64,000 nt of DNA from contig NZ_JACJQN010000013.1 of NCBI RefSeq assembly GCF_014696675.1, positions 1 to 64,000 of the forward strand, read 5' to 3'. Under the pieces are notes generated by a model that worked only from the letters and a program-made list of their open reading frames with translations, was not told where the DNA came from and made no database searches. The stretch is from Phormidium tenue FACHB-1052. Lineage in GTDB: Bacteria; Cyanobacteriota; Cyanobacteriia; Phormidesmidales; Phormidesmidaceae. Positions 12,177 to 21,422 of the stretch are shown piece by piece. How positions within the stretch are numbered: the stretch's first letter is position 1; every line of letters starts with the position of its first letter. A program made the position numbers and the translations under genes.

Positions 12177-13412
12177 CTACATAAAGCCTGCTTGAGCCAG
12201 CAGTAGGGGTGAAATGCCCAAGGCGCTGACGCCTCTGCGTAGACCAGCAGCCGTAGCAGGATCGGTGACCTCATAAAGGGCGATCGCCTGCTTAAAGGCC
12301 TGCAACGCTTCAGGCAACTGCCCCAGCTTAAACAGGGCTACTCCCAGGTTTTGGTGCGCTTCAGCATAGCTGGGGTTGAGGGCGATCGCCTGGCGGTAGG
12401 CGGCGATCGCCTCATCTAGATAGCCCCGAGCGCGGTGGGCGGTGCCCAGGTTGTAGTGGGCGATCGCCAGGGTTGGGTCAGCCGCGATCGCCTGCTCAAA
12501 CAATGCAATCGCCCCCTCCAGATCGCCCTGGGATTTTTTCAAACTGCCGTAGTTAATCCACGCACCCAGCTTGAGCATGGGGGGTACAGCTTCGGCGAGG
12601 GCAGATTCGTAGTCATGGGCGGCTTGGGCGGGGCGATCGGCTAGAGCTAGAGCGCGGTGGTAGTGAAGCTCGTAGCGGGTCAGCTCGTCTAGGACATCGG
12701 CCTGCTCTAGGGCGCGATCGAGCAGCGGTAGGGCCAGCTCAGCCTGGTCAGACTCGACATAGAGAGCCGCCAGCTTATTCAGCAGGTAGCTGTCGTTGGG
12801 GTGCTCTGCCAGGTAGCCTTCCATGGCGGTGCGGGCGCGATCGAACTTGCCTCGCTCCACGACCACGGCTGGGTCGTAGCCGGTGTGGTGCAGAGCTACC
12901 TCGCCCAGGGTAATTACCTGCCAGCGAGTCTCCTGCGCCTGTAGTGCCGCCACGCTGTCGTCCACGGTTTCGTGGTAGGGGCGGTTAAAGGTGATCTCGG
13001 GCAAGCGGCGAAAGCAGCGGGTGATCAGCGTGTAGGGGGCTTGAGGAGCACCTAGTTCCAGGCGCAGCAGGTTCACAGCCAGCACGTCTTCGGCGGCGAC
13101 ATCCCCCAAAGGTTTCCCCTGGTCAAGCTGTTGCAGTACCTGGGCGGTTTCCGGTAGCAGCACCTCGTCGGCGTCGAGCACCAGCACCCAGTCCCCTGTG
13201 GCGTGGCGCAGCGATTCGTTGCGGGCGGCGGCAAAGTCGTTATCCCAGGCGAAGCGGTGGACTTTGGCCCCGTGGGACTGGGCGATCGCCACGGTGTCAT
13301 CCACCGACCCCGTATCGACGACCACAATCTCGCCCACTACTCCCTGGGCGCTCTCAAGCGTGCGGGCCAACGTAGCGGCCTCGTCTTTGACAATCATGCA
13401 GAGGCTAATCAT
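12177..13412 (-). CDS. Family 2 glycosyltransferase with TPR repeats
   Basis: A 411-residue protein. Residues 1-230 are a GT-A glycosyltransferase domain: ISLCMIVKDEAATLARTLES at the N-terminus, VVVDTGSVDDT, and the metal-binding acidic motif VLDADE. FNRPYHETVD and ALHHTGY are family landmarks of SunS/WaaE-like GT2 proteins. From about 215 on, tetratricopeptide repeats follow, including LAIAHYNLGTAHRARGYLDE and YAEAHQNLGVALFKLGQL. It likely transfers a sugar to a protein or surface polymer, with the TPR part binding a partner; acceptor unknown. Its start overlaps the argH stop by one base (TGATG), so it is translationally coupled to argH. Confidence 0.9.
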   Translation of the reverse strand: MISLCMIVKDEAATLARTLESAQGVVGEIVVVDTGSVDDTVAIAQSHGAKVHRFAWDNDFAAARNESLRHATGDWVLVLDADEVLLPETAQVLQQLDQGKPLGDVAAEDVLAVNLLRLELGAPQAPYTLITRCFRRLPEITFNRPYHETVDDSVAALQAQETRWQVITLGEVALHHTGYDPAVVVERGKFDRARTAMEGYLAEHPNDSYLLNKLAALYVESDQAELALPLLDRALEQADVLDELTRYELHYHRALALADRPAQAAHDYESALAEAVPPMLKLGAWINYGSLKKSQGDLEGAIALFEQAIAADPTLAIAHYNLGTAHRARGYLDEAIAAYRQAIALNPSYAEAHQNLGVALFKLGQLPEALQAFKQAIALYEVTDPATAAGLRRGVSALGISPLLLAQAGFM

Positions 13413-14806
13413 CAGCCTTCTCCTAGGGCCTGGTTTGCCCGTGCGATCGATTGGTGCACCTGGTCAAAGCCAGTGCCGCCGTAGCTGTTGCGGGCCGAGA
13501 CCACCTGTTGAGGAGCGATCGCCGCGTAGATATCGTCCTCAAAGGCGGGGTGAATGGCCTGCCATTCTTCTAGGGTCAGCTCGCGCAGCAGCTTACCCGC
13601 CGCTAAAGAAGTCTTCACCACCTTGCCCACCAGGTTGTAGGCCTCGCGGAAGGGCACGCCCTTGGTGGCCAGGTAGTCAGCCACGTCGGTGGCGTTGGAA
13701 TAGTCTTCGTTCACAGCCTGGCGCAGGCGCGGCACCCGGAAGTTGACCCCTTCAGACAGCAGAATGGTCATGGCCTCGACGCAGCCGCGCACGGTGTTGA
13801 CCGTGTCAAAGATCGCCTCTTTGTCCTCTTGCAGGTCTTTGTTATAAGCCAGGGGCAAACCCTTCATCATCACTAGCAGGCCTTGCAGATGGCCAAACAC
13901 GCGCCCAGTTTTGCCCCGCACCAGCTCGGGCACGTCGGGGTTTTTCTTCTGGGGCATAATGCTGGAGCCGGTGGAGCAGCTGTCGTTGAGGGTGACAAAG
14001 CTAAACTCTTCCGACGCCCAGAGAATCATCTCTTCGGACAGCCGCGACAGATGCACCATGATCAGGCTGGCGGCGCAGGCAAACTCGATGGCAAAGTCGC
14101 GATCGCTCACCCCATCCAGACTGTTGCCATAGACTTTCTCAAAGCCCAGCAGCTCGGCAGCATACTGGCGATCGATGGGAAAGGTCGTCCCCGCCAGGGC
14201 ACCGCAGCCCAGGGGCGAAATATTTACCCGCTTTTGCAGGTCGTGGAGTCGCTCCCAGTCGCGCTGGGCCATGTCGAAGTAGGCCAGCAGGTGGTGGGCC
14301 AAACTCAGCGGCTGCGCCCGCTGGAGGTGGGTATAGCCCGGAATCAGGGTTTCCACATGGTCTTCGGCAAGGCTCAGCAGGGTCTGCTGGTACTGGCGCA
14401 GCTCGCCCTGGATGGCCTCGATCTGGGCACGCAAGTAGAGGCGCAGGTCGGTGCCCACTTGGTCGTTGCGGCTGCGGGCGGTGTGCAGCTTCTTGCCCAC
14501 GTCGCCAATTAGCTCCGTCAGCCGCCGCTCGACGGCGAAATGCACATCCTCCGCCTCGACACCGGGGTTAAAGTCGCCCCGGCGATACTCCTGGCGAATG
14601 GTTTCGAGCCCATTGACGATCGCCTCGCCCTCTTCGGGGCTAATGATCTCTGTTTTGACCAGCATTTTGGCGTGGGCTTCTGAGCCGGTGAGGTCGTACT
14701 CAATTAGCTGAATGTCGAAGCCGATGCTGGCGTTGAAAAGCGCGATCGCAGGGTGCAGCGCCGTTTCAAAGCGCTGGCTCCAGGTTTGGGGAGAGGGCGT
14801 TTGCAT
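13412..14806 (-). CDS. argH: Argininosuccinate lyase
   Basis: Catalyses the last step of arginine synthesis, cleaving argininosuccinate to arginine and fumarate. The length of 464 residues is standard. Landmarks are [19 protein letters not shown] (substrate-binding region), [15 protein letters not shown], and the fumarase/aspartase superfamily signature [12 protein letters not shown] at about 283-294, whose flexible loop carries the catalytic serine. The N-terminus [11 protein letters not shown] is typical. It is downstream of a small membrane protein gene (16-base gap) and overlaps the glycosyltransferase that follows. Confidence 0.98.
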   Translation of the reverse strand: MQTPSPQTWSQRFETALHPAIALFNASIGFDIQLIEYDLTGSEAHAKMLVKTEIISPEEGEAIVNGLETIRQEYRRGDFNPGVEAEDVHFAVERRLTELIGDVGKKLHTARSRNDQVGTDLRLYLRAQIEAIQGELRQYQQTLLSLAEDHVETLIPGYTHLQRAQPLSLAHHLLAYFDMAQRDWERLHDLQKRVNISPLGCGALAGTTFPIDRQYAAELLGFEKVYGNSLDGVSDRDFAIEFACAASLIMVHLSRLSEEMILWASEEFSFVTLNDSCSTGSSIMPQKKNPDVPELVRGKTGRVFGHLQGLLVMMKGLPLAYNKDLQEDKEAIFDTVNTVRGCVEAMTILLSEGVNFRVPRLRQAVNEDYSNATDVADYLATKGVPFREAYNLVGKVVKTSLAAGKLLRELTLEEWQAIHPAFEDDIYAAIAPQQVVSARNSYGGTGFDQVHQSIARANQALGEG

Positions 14807-14822
14807 TATTGTGCGGTCTGGG

Positions 14823-15149
14823 TTAAAAGGCAGTCAGGTTGCGGATGAAATATCCCAGCACAATACCGAAGAGCAGTGCCCACAACTGTCCTGATTCAAC
14901 AAAATTGTTCCAGATATCGACCATATCCCCCAAAATGTCTTGGTCAAACTGCTGGGCCAGCACTGGGGAGAGCGCCTCGGTATCTACCGTAAATCCGGCC
15001 ACTCCGGCCACGGCAGGTAGCTCAACTCCGGTAAAATAGCCGCTGAAACTGTCGCCATCGCCCAGGCTAATGGGGCGCAGCAGCGTATCTACAGAAAGCA
15101 GGGCAGCATCTTGCGAGAGAAAACCGTGGGTCTGGAGCATGACATCCAT
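14823..15149 (-). CDS. Small hypothetical membrane-anchored protein
   Basis: A 108-residue protein that I do not recognise. The first 85 residues are soluble and acidic ([20 protein letters not shown]). A single hydrophobic segment, [17 protein letters not shown], closes the protein, so it looks like a tail-anchored membrane protein. An alternative ATG lies three codons in. The gene is 16 bases upstream of argH on the same strand, and its start is 20 bases from the divergent permease gene, so both promoters must be very compact. Confidence 0.55.
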   Translation of the reverse strand: MDVMLQTHGFLSQDAALLSVDTLLRPISLGDGDSFSGYFTGVELPAVAGVAGFTVDTEALSPVLAQQFDQDILGDMVDIWNNFVESGQLWALLFGIVLGYFIRNLTAF

Positions 15150-15169
15150 AGTGGGGTGACGACCTGAGC

Positions 15170-16900
15170 ATGGTTAACACCCAACAGACTATCACCATAC
15201 CGCTGCGACCGAGCCTCTGGAACCCAAAAACCGTCAGCGCTCTAGCGGTCTTGGCGGCCCTGGGGTTAGCCGCGTATCAGGCAGGACTGGGTCGGCCTGG
15301 AACCGAGCTGATCAACCTGGGCGGGTGGCCCCAGCTACGCGAGTTCTTGGCCGCTAGCCTGCGCCCCGATCTCAGCCCTGAGTTTGTCGTTCTCATGGGC
15401 CGCGCCGCCCTGGTGACTCTGGCCTACGCGGTGCTGGGCACAGCCCTCAGCGTGGGGCTAGGGATGATAGGTGGTCTGCTCTCCTCGGCGGTGTGGTGGC
15501 AGACGGTTCTGCCTGGAGAAGCTTCAGATCTGCGCCGCAGTCTGTGGCTGGGGGTGCGGGGGCTGCTGGCCTTTCCCCGCGCCATCCACGAGCTGATCTG
15601 GGGGCTGGTGCTGCTGCAAGTGCTGGGGCTAAACCCGCTGGTGGGGGTGCTGGCGATCGCGATTCCCTTTGGGGCGATCGTCGCCAAAGTCTTCTCAGAA
15701 ATTTTGGATGAGACGCCTCCCGAACCGCTCCACGCCCTGCTCAATGCTGGCACGCCGCCGCTAGCGGCCTTTATCTACGGGCTACTGCCCCAGGCGCTAC
15801 CCAACCTCCTCTCCTACACTTTTTACCGCTTTGAATGTTCCCTCAGGGCATCCGCCGTTTTGGGAATTATTGGGGCCGGAGGCCTGGGCTACGAGATTTT
15901 TCTGAGTCTGCAATCCTTGCGCTATGAGCAGTTGTGGACAGGGTTCTACGCGCTGATTGTGCTCAACGGCGCGGTGGATGCCTGGAGTGCCCTGGTGCGC
16001 CGCCGCATGGGCTTCACCAGCCGCCTCGACATCAACCGCAAACCGGGAGCTTCGTCTCGGCCTGCCTTTAAAGCGCCTAGCCAAGACTGGTTTCTGCGGC
16101 TGTCGTGGATGGGAGCTGCCCTGGCGATTCCCCTGAGCTGGTGGTGGTTGCAGCTAGATGTAGTGGTGCTGTGGTCGGCCCGCACCCAGCGCCTTTTGGG
16201 TGAATTGTTGGGCACCGGCTGGTCACCCCTGCCGAGCTGGGCCGAGCTGGTGAATTTAGCTCGGCTCTCTTGGCTGACGGTGGCGATGTCAATGGTGGCG
16301 ATCGCCCTGGCGGGTCTGTTTGGCATCCTCTTCTCGCTACCCGCCGCCCAAAACTTTCTGCTGCCGGGCGGCCTGCTGCGTCCCATCGGCCAGCGGGGTG
16401 GGTCTGCCTGGATGGCCTATACCTTGCTGGGTCTAAGTCGGCTCGTGCTGCTGATCAGCCGCGCAATCCCCGCCCCTATCTGGGCACTAGTGCTGCTCTA
16501 CATGCTGTTCCCCGGCGTGCTGCCAGGGGCGCTGGCCCTCGCGCTACACAACTTCGGCATCCTCGGTCGGCTCATGGCCGAGGTCAACGAAAACCTGGAC
16601 GATCGCCCCGTCCGAGCCCTCAGCACCCTGGGGGCCAGCCCCAGTGCGATCGTGGCCTACGGCATCTTGCCCCAAAACCTGGGCCGCTTTCTGGCCTACA
16701 TTCTCTACCGCTGGGAAGTCTGCCTGCGCGAAACCGTGATCGTCGGCCTGGTCGGTGCCGGTGGCCTAGGCCGTCTGCTCACCGAGCAAATCAGCAGCTT
16801 CGACTACAGCGGCGTGACGATCACCCTAGGCGTTTTTGTGGTGCTGACTTTTGGAGTAGATGCGGTGAGCCAGCGGCTGCGGGGGGTGTTGAGGGAATGA
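15170..16900 (+). CDS. Fused phosphonate-type ABC transporter permease (PhnE-PhnE)
   Basis: A 576-residue membrane protein made of two ABC permease domains in tandem. Each half has the cytoplasmic EAA-type loop with a closely related sequence: ALLNAGTPPLAAFIYGLLPQ and ALSTLGASPSAIVAYGILPQ, followed by RFECSLRASAVLGIIGAGGLG and RWEVCLRETVIVGLVGAGGLG. These are hallmarks of the PhnE family, normally a homodimer importing phosphonate, phosphite or phosphate-like anions with PhnC (ATPase) and PhnD (binding protein). Here the two halves are fused, so one chain forms the whole pore. No ATPase or binding protein gene is next to it. The stop codon opens a G-rich repeat shared with the converging gene. 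Confidence 0.88.
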   Translation: MVNTQQTITIPLRPSLWNPKTVSALAVLAALGLAAYQAGLGRPGTELINLGGWPQLREFLAASLRPDLSPEFVVLMGRAALVTLAYAVLGTALSVGLGMIGGLLSSAVWWQTVLPGEASDLRRSLWLGVRGLLAFPRAIHELIWGLVLLQVLGLNPLVGVLAIAIPFGAIVAKVFSEILDETPPEPLHALLNAGTPPLAAFIYGLLPQALPNLLSYTFYRFECSLRASAVLGIIGAGGLGYEIFLSLQSLRYEQLWTGFYALIVLNGAVDAWSALVRRRMGFTSRLDINRKPGASSRPAFKAPSQDWFLRLSWMGAALAIPLSWWWLQLDVVVLWSARTQRLLGELLGTGWSPLPSWAELVNLARLSWLTVAMSMVAIALAGLFGILFSLPAAQNFLLPGGLLRPIGQRGGSAWMAYTLLGLSRLVLLISRAIPAPIWALVLLYMLFPGVLPGALALALHNFGILGRLMAEVNENLDDRPVRALSTLGASPSAIVAYGILPQNLGRFLAYILYRWEVCLRETVIVGLVGAGGLGRLLTEQISSFDYSGVTITLGVFVVLTFGVDAVSQRLRGVLRE

Positions 16901-16990
16901 TGGGGTAGGGGGTAAGGGGTAGGGGGTGATGGTGCTAATCAGTTCTCTATCACCTTAACTCCCCACTCCCCACTCCTCACTCCCTACCCC
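16901..16990. repeat. G-rich/C-rich 3'-end repeat between converging genes
   Basis: Directly after the permease stop comes a run of GGGGTAGGGGGTAAGG-type units, then about 30 bases of spacer, then the complementary CCCCACTCCCC- and CCCTACCCC-type run. It can fold into one large hairpin. The converging gene on the minus strand takes its TAG stop from the C-rich arm. Related elements occur near 20000, 33640, 41460 and 43270. Confidence 0.75.
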
Positions 16991-17313
16991 TCACCTTCAC
17001 TTCGCCAATCGGGACACCCTCCACCCCCCTGCCACCCCTGGGGATGGATTGCGCACACCAGCATACAGCGCTTGGCGCGGCTGGTGCCGTAGGCGATGCC
17101 GTGATAGTTAGTGCAGCCCTGGCAGGGTTGGGGTCGAGTGGGCGGCAGAGATTGAAAGCCGACCTGCGATCGCAAAATCTGCTGCTTGCTCTGCCGCCGA
17201 TGCCACTGTTCGTAGGCGCGGCGGCGGCATAAATCGTTAGCCCGGTGAAAGAGTTCGTCGGTTACGCTCACGACCGATTCTCCCGGTAGAGGGTGGATGG
17301 CGCAGGTTAGCAT
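16984..17313 (-). CDS. Conserved cyanobacterial hypothetical protein with CxxC-NYHG-CAIHP motifs
   Basis: A 109-residue protein whose C-terminal half PCQGCTNYHG, LVCAIHPQGWQG and CPDW forms a cysteine/histidine-rich pattern that I recall from uncharacterised cyanobacterial proteins. Four cysteines and two histidines are suitably placed to bind a metal. The N-terminus MLTCAIHPLPGE echoes the internal CAIHP block. The function is unknown. The last residues SEGEG and the TAG stop are encoded by the G-rich/C-rich repeat, so the C-terminus may have been reset by the repeat. It converges on the PhnE-like permease gene. Confidence 0.7.
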   Translation of the reverse strand: MLTCAIHPLPGESVVSVTDELFHRANDLCRRRAYEQWHRRQSKQQILRSQVGFQSLPPTRPQPCQGCTNYHGIAYGTSRAKRCMLVCAIHPQGWQGGGGCPDWRSEGEG

Positions 17314-17754
17314 CAGCGACGACTTAGGTGAAGGCTAAGGGAGCAGGCCAGCCGCTAACCCAGGCACCGCCAGTGGCGACCTTATCTAGCCTACCGAACC
17401 GAGCCAGGCGATGCCGAAAATTTAAAAGGTCGCAATGTCACGCTACTGGCCCTGCGATCCAAGCCAAGGCCAAGGGAAGGCTGAGGAGGCAGTCTAGTGC
17501 CTTAGTCATGCAAATATTGCATGGATTTTGACGAAGGCTGCATGTTACAACATTGCCACACTTTTAGGAGTGTGCTAAAGGCAAAATTACAGCATTTGTT
17601 AATGGTGCCACCGAAGGATTAAGGCGAGAATAAGCAAGAGCTGCTAGCCAAATCCTCAAAACTATCAGTAAACTAGAACACAGAATCTAAAGATTCTTGT
17701 CTGACTTACTTGACTTTTACCTTTGCAGCTCCTCCGTCGTTACTGGGTTTAGCT
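17314..17754. other. Intergenic region upstream of the DUF4327 gene
   Basis: No gene recognised. The part from about 17500 is AT-rich and includes ATTTAAAAGG-, TGCAAATATTGC- and AAAATTACAG-like stretches suitable for a promoter, but no boxes can be placed with confidence. Confidence 0.4.
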
Positions 17755-17976
17755 ATGCTTCAGTCCCTCCACTATTCCATCGATATCATCCGTGACGAAG
17801 CTCGACAGCTGGTTCAAAAGGGTGTGGTTAGCCGTCAGCAACCGATTTATACCCTTTGCCGCCACATCCCCGCCCGTGAATGGGCGCTGGTGGAAACCGA
17901 GCTAGAGTCTTCTGGGTTTTTGCTGCGCGATCGCGTCGGCGATCTCATGGGCCGCGAAGATTGGGAAAACGACTAG
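17755..17976 (+). CDS. DUF4327 family protein
   Basis: A 73-residue protein. SIDIIRDEARQLVQKG, VVSRQQPIYTLCRHIPAREW and GFLLRDRVGDLMGREDWEND match the DUF4327 family, which I know only from cyanobacteria and whose function is undescribed. The ATG at 17755 gives the usual family length; a TTG at 17710 would add 15 residues with no family match. It is small and soluble. It converges on the DUF72 gene. Confidence 0.85.
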   Translation: MLQSLHYSIDIIRDEARQLVQKGVVSRQQPIYTLCRHIPAREWALVETELESSGFLLRDRVGDLMGREDWEND

Positions 17977-18022
17977 CCATAGCTAAGGCTGTCGTCTAAA
18001 TCAGGGCTAATTTTTTATTTAT

Positions 18023-18919
18023 TCATCCAAACAAACTGAGCTGAGCCGAGGAGTTGTCTTCCTCGGCTTTTTGTTGTTCGGCCACATCCCACAGCAGCTC
18101 GGGCAGGTTGGCCCCGGCTTGCTGAAGCTGGTGGTAGACCTCACGAGCCACCGCTGGCGATCTGGCCTCCTGGGGGCAGTGGGCAAAGAAATAGACGTCG
18201 GTACCGGCCTCTAGCCACTGGTGCAGCCGGGGCACCCATTCATCAAAATAGGTCTGGTTATAGGCCAAGTCGGGGTGGCTGATATAGCGAATAATTGTGA
18301 ACGGGGCCGTCACCTCAGGCTGAAGCGGCACCCTCGGTTTCTTGCGCTCGGAGCCAATTTGCGGGTCATCGTCAGGGGTGTTGATGCAGTCGTAGATGGG
18401 GCGAGTATCGAGCAGTACACGGCCTACGCCCAGGCTGCTCAGCATCTGGTTCAGGCGAGTAGCGTGGGGTTCGGCAAACCAGTCCAGGTGGCGTACTTCT
18501 ACAGCAATAGGATGCGTTTGCCGAGGCCAGCAGGCGAGAAATTCCCTTAAATCACCAAGCTGCTCGGGGCTGTAGGTAGGCGGCAGCTGAATGAATAGTG
18601 GCCCCAGCCGGTCTCCCAGGGGCATGAGAGTTTGCAGAAAGCGGTGAGACTCTTCGACAAAGGGCATCAGCTTGCCCTGGTGAGAAAAGGCGCGGGGCAG
18701 TTTGGGGCAAAACCGAAATCCGGGGGGCATGGTGACGGCCCAGCGATCGATGGTTTTGGCATCGGGCATGGAATAAAAGGTGGTGTTGCCCTCGACAGCA
18801 GTCATGCGATCGCTGTACAGCCGCAAAAAATCCCCCGCCTTGCTGCCCTTGGGGTAAAAGCTGCCCACCCAGTCTTTAAACGCCCACACCGCGCACCCAG
18901 TGAAGTAAGACCCCGCCAT
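18023..18919 (-). CDS. DUF72 (YecE-like) protein
   Basis: A 298-residue protein of the DUF72 family, TIM-barrel-like proteins of unknown activity. Family blocks are visible: YFTGCAVWAFKDWVGSFYP, VEGNTTFYSMPDAKTIDRW, GFRFCPKLPRAFSH, GPLFIQLPPTYSP, VEVRHLDWF and DVYFFAHCPQE near the C-terminus. The ATG at 18919 (MAGSYFTGC) is chosen because the 30 residues before it in the frame do not match the family. The last residues QLSLFG are also common in this family. Confidence 0.9.
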   Translation of the reverse strand: MAGSYFTGCAVWAFKDWVGSFYPKGSKAGDFLRLYSDRMTAVEGNTTFYSMPDAKTIDRWAVTMPPGFRFCPKLPRAFSHQGKLMPFVEESHRFLQTLMPLGDRLGPLFIQLPPTYSPEQLGDLREFLACWPRQTHPIAVEVRHLDWFAEPHATRLNQMLSSLGVGRVLLDTRPIYDCINTPDDDPQIGSERKKPRVPLQPEVTAPFTIIRYISHPDLAYNQTYFDEWVPRLHQWLEAGTDVYFFAHCPQEARSPAVAREVYHQLQQAGANLPELLWDVAEQQKAEEDNSSAQLSLFG

Positions 18920-19114
18920 TGTTGCCGCCCCCGATTGCCTGTTGCCTCTTAATTCTGACCTAATATCAGCCCTCCCTGGGAAGCGATCGGGAATGCCAGG
19001 GGTCAGCACAGGGCAACAGGTTAAGGGTTGAGACAGATAGAGGTCGGGGCTAGCCTAGGTTAGTTATGCTTTAGACCACATCTTCGGGGAAAGACACCAC
19101 TAGGCCACCTATTC

Positions 19115-20005
19115 ATGGACTCTAACTCGTTTCTCGCGGCCCTCAACCCAGCCTCAATGGTGGTTAAGCCCAGCCGCCGCGTCAAGCTCAAAGACTTTGA
19201 CCCCAGCTTTACGGGCAACTTTAATAAAAAAACGGCCAAAGAGCTTTTAATTCAGAGCGTTGAAGAACTGTCTAGCTACCAAAATGTGCTCTACGCCCAA
19301 AACACCTACGCACTGCTGCTGATCTTTCAGGCGATGGATGCGGCGGGTAAAGACAGCACCATCAAACATGTGATGTCGGGGGTCAACCCCCAGGGCTGCC
19401 AGGTGTTTAGCTTTAAGCAGCCCTCCAGCGAAGAGCTGGATCACGACTATCTGTGGCGATCGTTTAAAGCCCTGCCCGAGCGCGGCAACATCGGCATTTT
19501 TAATCGTTCTTACTACGAAGAGGTGCTGGTGGTGCGGGTGCGCCCTGGGTTGCTAGACCAGCAGCAGCTGCCCCAGAGCACGCTGGGCAAAGACATTTGG
19601 CAGCAGCGCTTTGAGGAAATCAACAACTTCGAAAAATACCTTGTCAACAACGGCATCGTGGTGATGAAGTTTTTTCTCAATGTCTCAAAGGAAGAGCAGA
19701 AAAAACGGTTTCTAGAACGCATCGATCGCCCCGAAAAAAACTGGAAATTTTCCATCGCTGACGTGCAAGAACGGGGCCGTTGGAAGGACTACATGGCCGC
19801 CTACGAAGACATGTTTAGCCACACCAGCACCGACTGGGCCCCCTGGCACATTATTCCAGCCGACAACAAGTGGTTTACCCGTCTGGCGGTGGCCAGCCTG
19901 GTGTGCCAAAAACTGAAGTCCCTCAACCTGGCCTTTCCCGTGCTGGAGGACAACCACATGGAGCGGCTGCATGAGGCGAGGGTGATGTTGGAGAGTGAAG
20001 AGTGA
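19115..20005 (+). CDS. ppk2: Polyphosphate kinase 2 family protein
   Basis: Transfers phosphate between polyphosphate and nucleotides, either making NTPs from polyphosphate or the reverse. At 296 residues it is a single-domain PPK2. The P-loop is FQAMDAAGKDSTIKH, the second nucleotide-binding block is FNRSYYEEVLVVRVRPG, and the lid includes RFLERIDRPEKNWKFS. HIIPADNKWFTRLAV is the conserved C-terminal block. Subclass (ADP- or AMP-using) cannot be decided by eye. The last codons run into the G-rich repeat that separates it from the converging amidase gene. Confidence 0.93.
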   Translation: MDSNSFLAALNPASMVVKPSRRVKLKDFDPSFTGNFNKKTAKELLIQSVEELSSYQNVLYAQNTYALLLIFQAMDAAGKDSTIKHVMSGVNPQGCQVFSFKQPSSEELDHDYLWRSFKALPERGNIGIFNRSYYEEVLVVRVRPGLLDQQQLPQSTLGKDIWQQRFEEINNFEKYLVNNGIVVMKFFLNVSKEEQKKRFLERIDRPEKNWKFSIADVQERGRWKDYMAAYEDMFSHTSTDWAPWHIIPADNKWFTRLAVASLVCQKLKSLNLAFPVLEDNHMERLHEARVMLESEE

Positions 20006-20068
20006 GGAGTGGGGGGTAGGGAGTGAGGAATAATGTGACATTCCCCTACCCCCTACCCCCTACCCCTC
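20000..20068. repeat. G-rich/C-rich 3'-end repeat between ppk2 and the amidase gene
   Basis: A G-rich arm (GGAGTGGGGGGTAGGG type) begins at the ppk2 stop. After a short spacer a C-rich arm of CCCCTACC units follows. The amidase on the minus strand reads its last nine codons (ERRGVGGRG) and its TAG stop from the C-rich arm. Confidence 0.75.
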
Positions 20069-21422
20069 TACGCTCCAACTGCGCTGCCACCCGAAACAAA
20101 TTCGCCTCTTGATACGGTGCAGCAATCAGTTGAATGCCCACGGGAAGTTGTCCCGGACGGTGAATGGGCACTGACAATACCGGCAATCCAATGAACGAAA
20201 GGGGCTGGGTGTAGAAGCCTAGATGGGGGCGTAGGGGATAGAGTTCGCCATCGATTTCCAGAGTGGTTTGGTCGAGGGGTGGGGCAACGCAGGGGGTGGT
20301 AGGTGTGATCAAAACGTCTACGTGCTGAAAGATTTCGCGGACGCGATCGCGGTACCACCGCCGCAGCCTTTGAGCCTGCAAATACCAGGCGGCGGGGAGC
20401 ATGGCCCCGGCGAGGAAGCGATCGCGCGTCGCCGGGTCAAACTCCATCGGACTCTGCCGCAGGCGATCGAGGTGAAGCTGACTGCCCTCACAGGCGGTGA
20501 TGATATAGGCCGCCGCCCTGGCCCGGTGGGTTTCAGGAAATTCTACCGCTTCAGAAACACTCAATACCTGGAGCACCTCCGTCAGAATGTCCCTGACTAA
20601 AGGTTCCATGCCGCGTTCAAAATGACCACCGAGTTGAGCGATCCGCAGCCCTTCAATTCCTTGGGTAAGAGAAGTTGCCACAGGTTCTGGGGGCCGTTGA
20701 GTACAGACGGGGTCAGCTGAGTCTGGCCCCTGCATGATGTCGTAGATCGTGGCGAGGTCAGGGAGCGATCGCGCCAGCGGCCCCACATGATCCAAACTGC
20801 TCGAAAACAGAAATGCTCCAGCCCGCGACAGCCGCCCGTAGGTAGGCTTCAGCCCATACACCCCACACAGCGAAGCGGGCACCCGAATCGAGCCATTGGT
20901 GTCAGACCCCAGGGTGAAGGGAACCAGGCCCGCTGCGATCGCCGCCGCCGACCCGCCAGAAGATCCACCCGACATTCGGCTGGGGTCGTGGGGGTTGGGG
21001 GTGGTGCCGAAGTGGGCATTGATGGTGACAAAGCCGTAGGCGTACTCATCCATATTCAGCGCGCCAACCAATACTGCTCCGGCCTGCTTTAACCGCGCAA
21101 CAACGGTGGCATCCTGAGCCGCTGGGGGATTTTTCTGATTCAGCTTAGCCCCAGCTACCGTCGTAATGCCCTCAACGTCAAACAGGTTTTTGACTGCAAA
21201 GGGAACCCCGGCTAGGGGGCCGGGGTCTTTGCCTGCGGCGATCGCATCGTCAATGGCCTGGGCTTGCGATCGCGCCCGCTCCACCGTCACCGCCGTAAAA
21301 CAGTTGAGCGCTGGATTGCGCCGGGCAATATCCGCCAGCATTGCCTCCAACACAGTCACAGCAGATAGTCTCCTGGCTTTAATGGCAGCAGCCAGGGCCA
21401 GGGCATCGGGCGGTTGGGTCAT
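20046..21422 (-). CDS. atzE: AtzE-like amidase (1-carboxybiuret hydrolase-type catalytic subunit)
   Basis: An amidase-signature hydrolase of 458 residues. The Ser-cisSer-Lys triad is K78 in FAVKNLFDVEG, S154 in MSGGSSGGSAAA and S178 in GSDTNGSIRVPAS. AtzE hydrolyses 1-carboxybiuret in cyanuric acid breakdown and works with the small GatC-like subunit AtzG. The adjacent upstream gene encodes an AtzG-like protein and overlaps this one by four bases, which supports the AtzE assignment over a generic amidase or GatA. AtzD or biuret hydrolase genes are not nearby, so the true substrate may be another urea-like amide. The last nine residues come from an intergenic repeat and are unlikely to matter for catalysis. 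Confidence 0.88.
   Translation of the reverse strand: MTQPPDALALAAAIKARRLSAVTVLEAMLADIARRNPALNCFTAVTVERARSQAQAIDDAIAAGKDPGPLAGVPFAVKNLFDVEGITTVAGAKLNQKNPPAAQDATVVARLKQAGAVLVGALNMDEYAYGFVTINAHFGTTPNPHDPSRMSGGSSGGSAAAIAAGLVPFTLGSDTNGSIRVPASLCGVYGLKPTYGRLSRAGAFLFSSSLDHVGPLARSLPDLATIYDIMQGPDSADPVCTQRPPEPVATSLTQGIEGLRIAQLGGHFERGMEPLVRDILTEVLQVLSVSEAVEFPETHRARAAAYIITACEGSQLHLDRLRQSPMEFDPATRDRFLAGAMLPAAWYLQAQRLRRWYRDRVREIFQHVDVLITPTTPCVAPPLDQTTLEIDGELYPLRPHLGFYTQPLSFIGLPVLSVPIHRPGQLPVGIQLIAAPYQEANLFRVAAQLERRGVGGRG

Noticed and set aside
13883-14512. A 209-codon plus-strand frame opposite argH
   Set aside because: Antisense to an unmistakable argininosuccinate lyase; no family resemblance.
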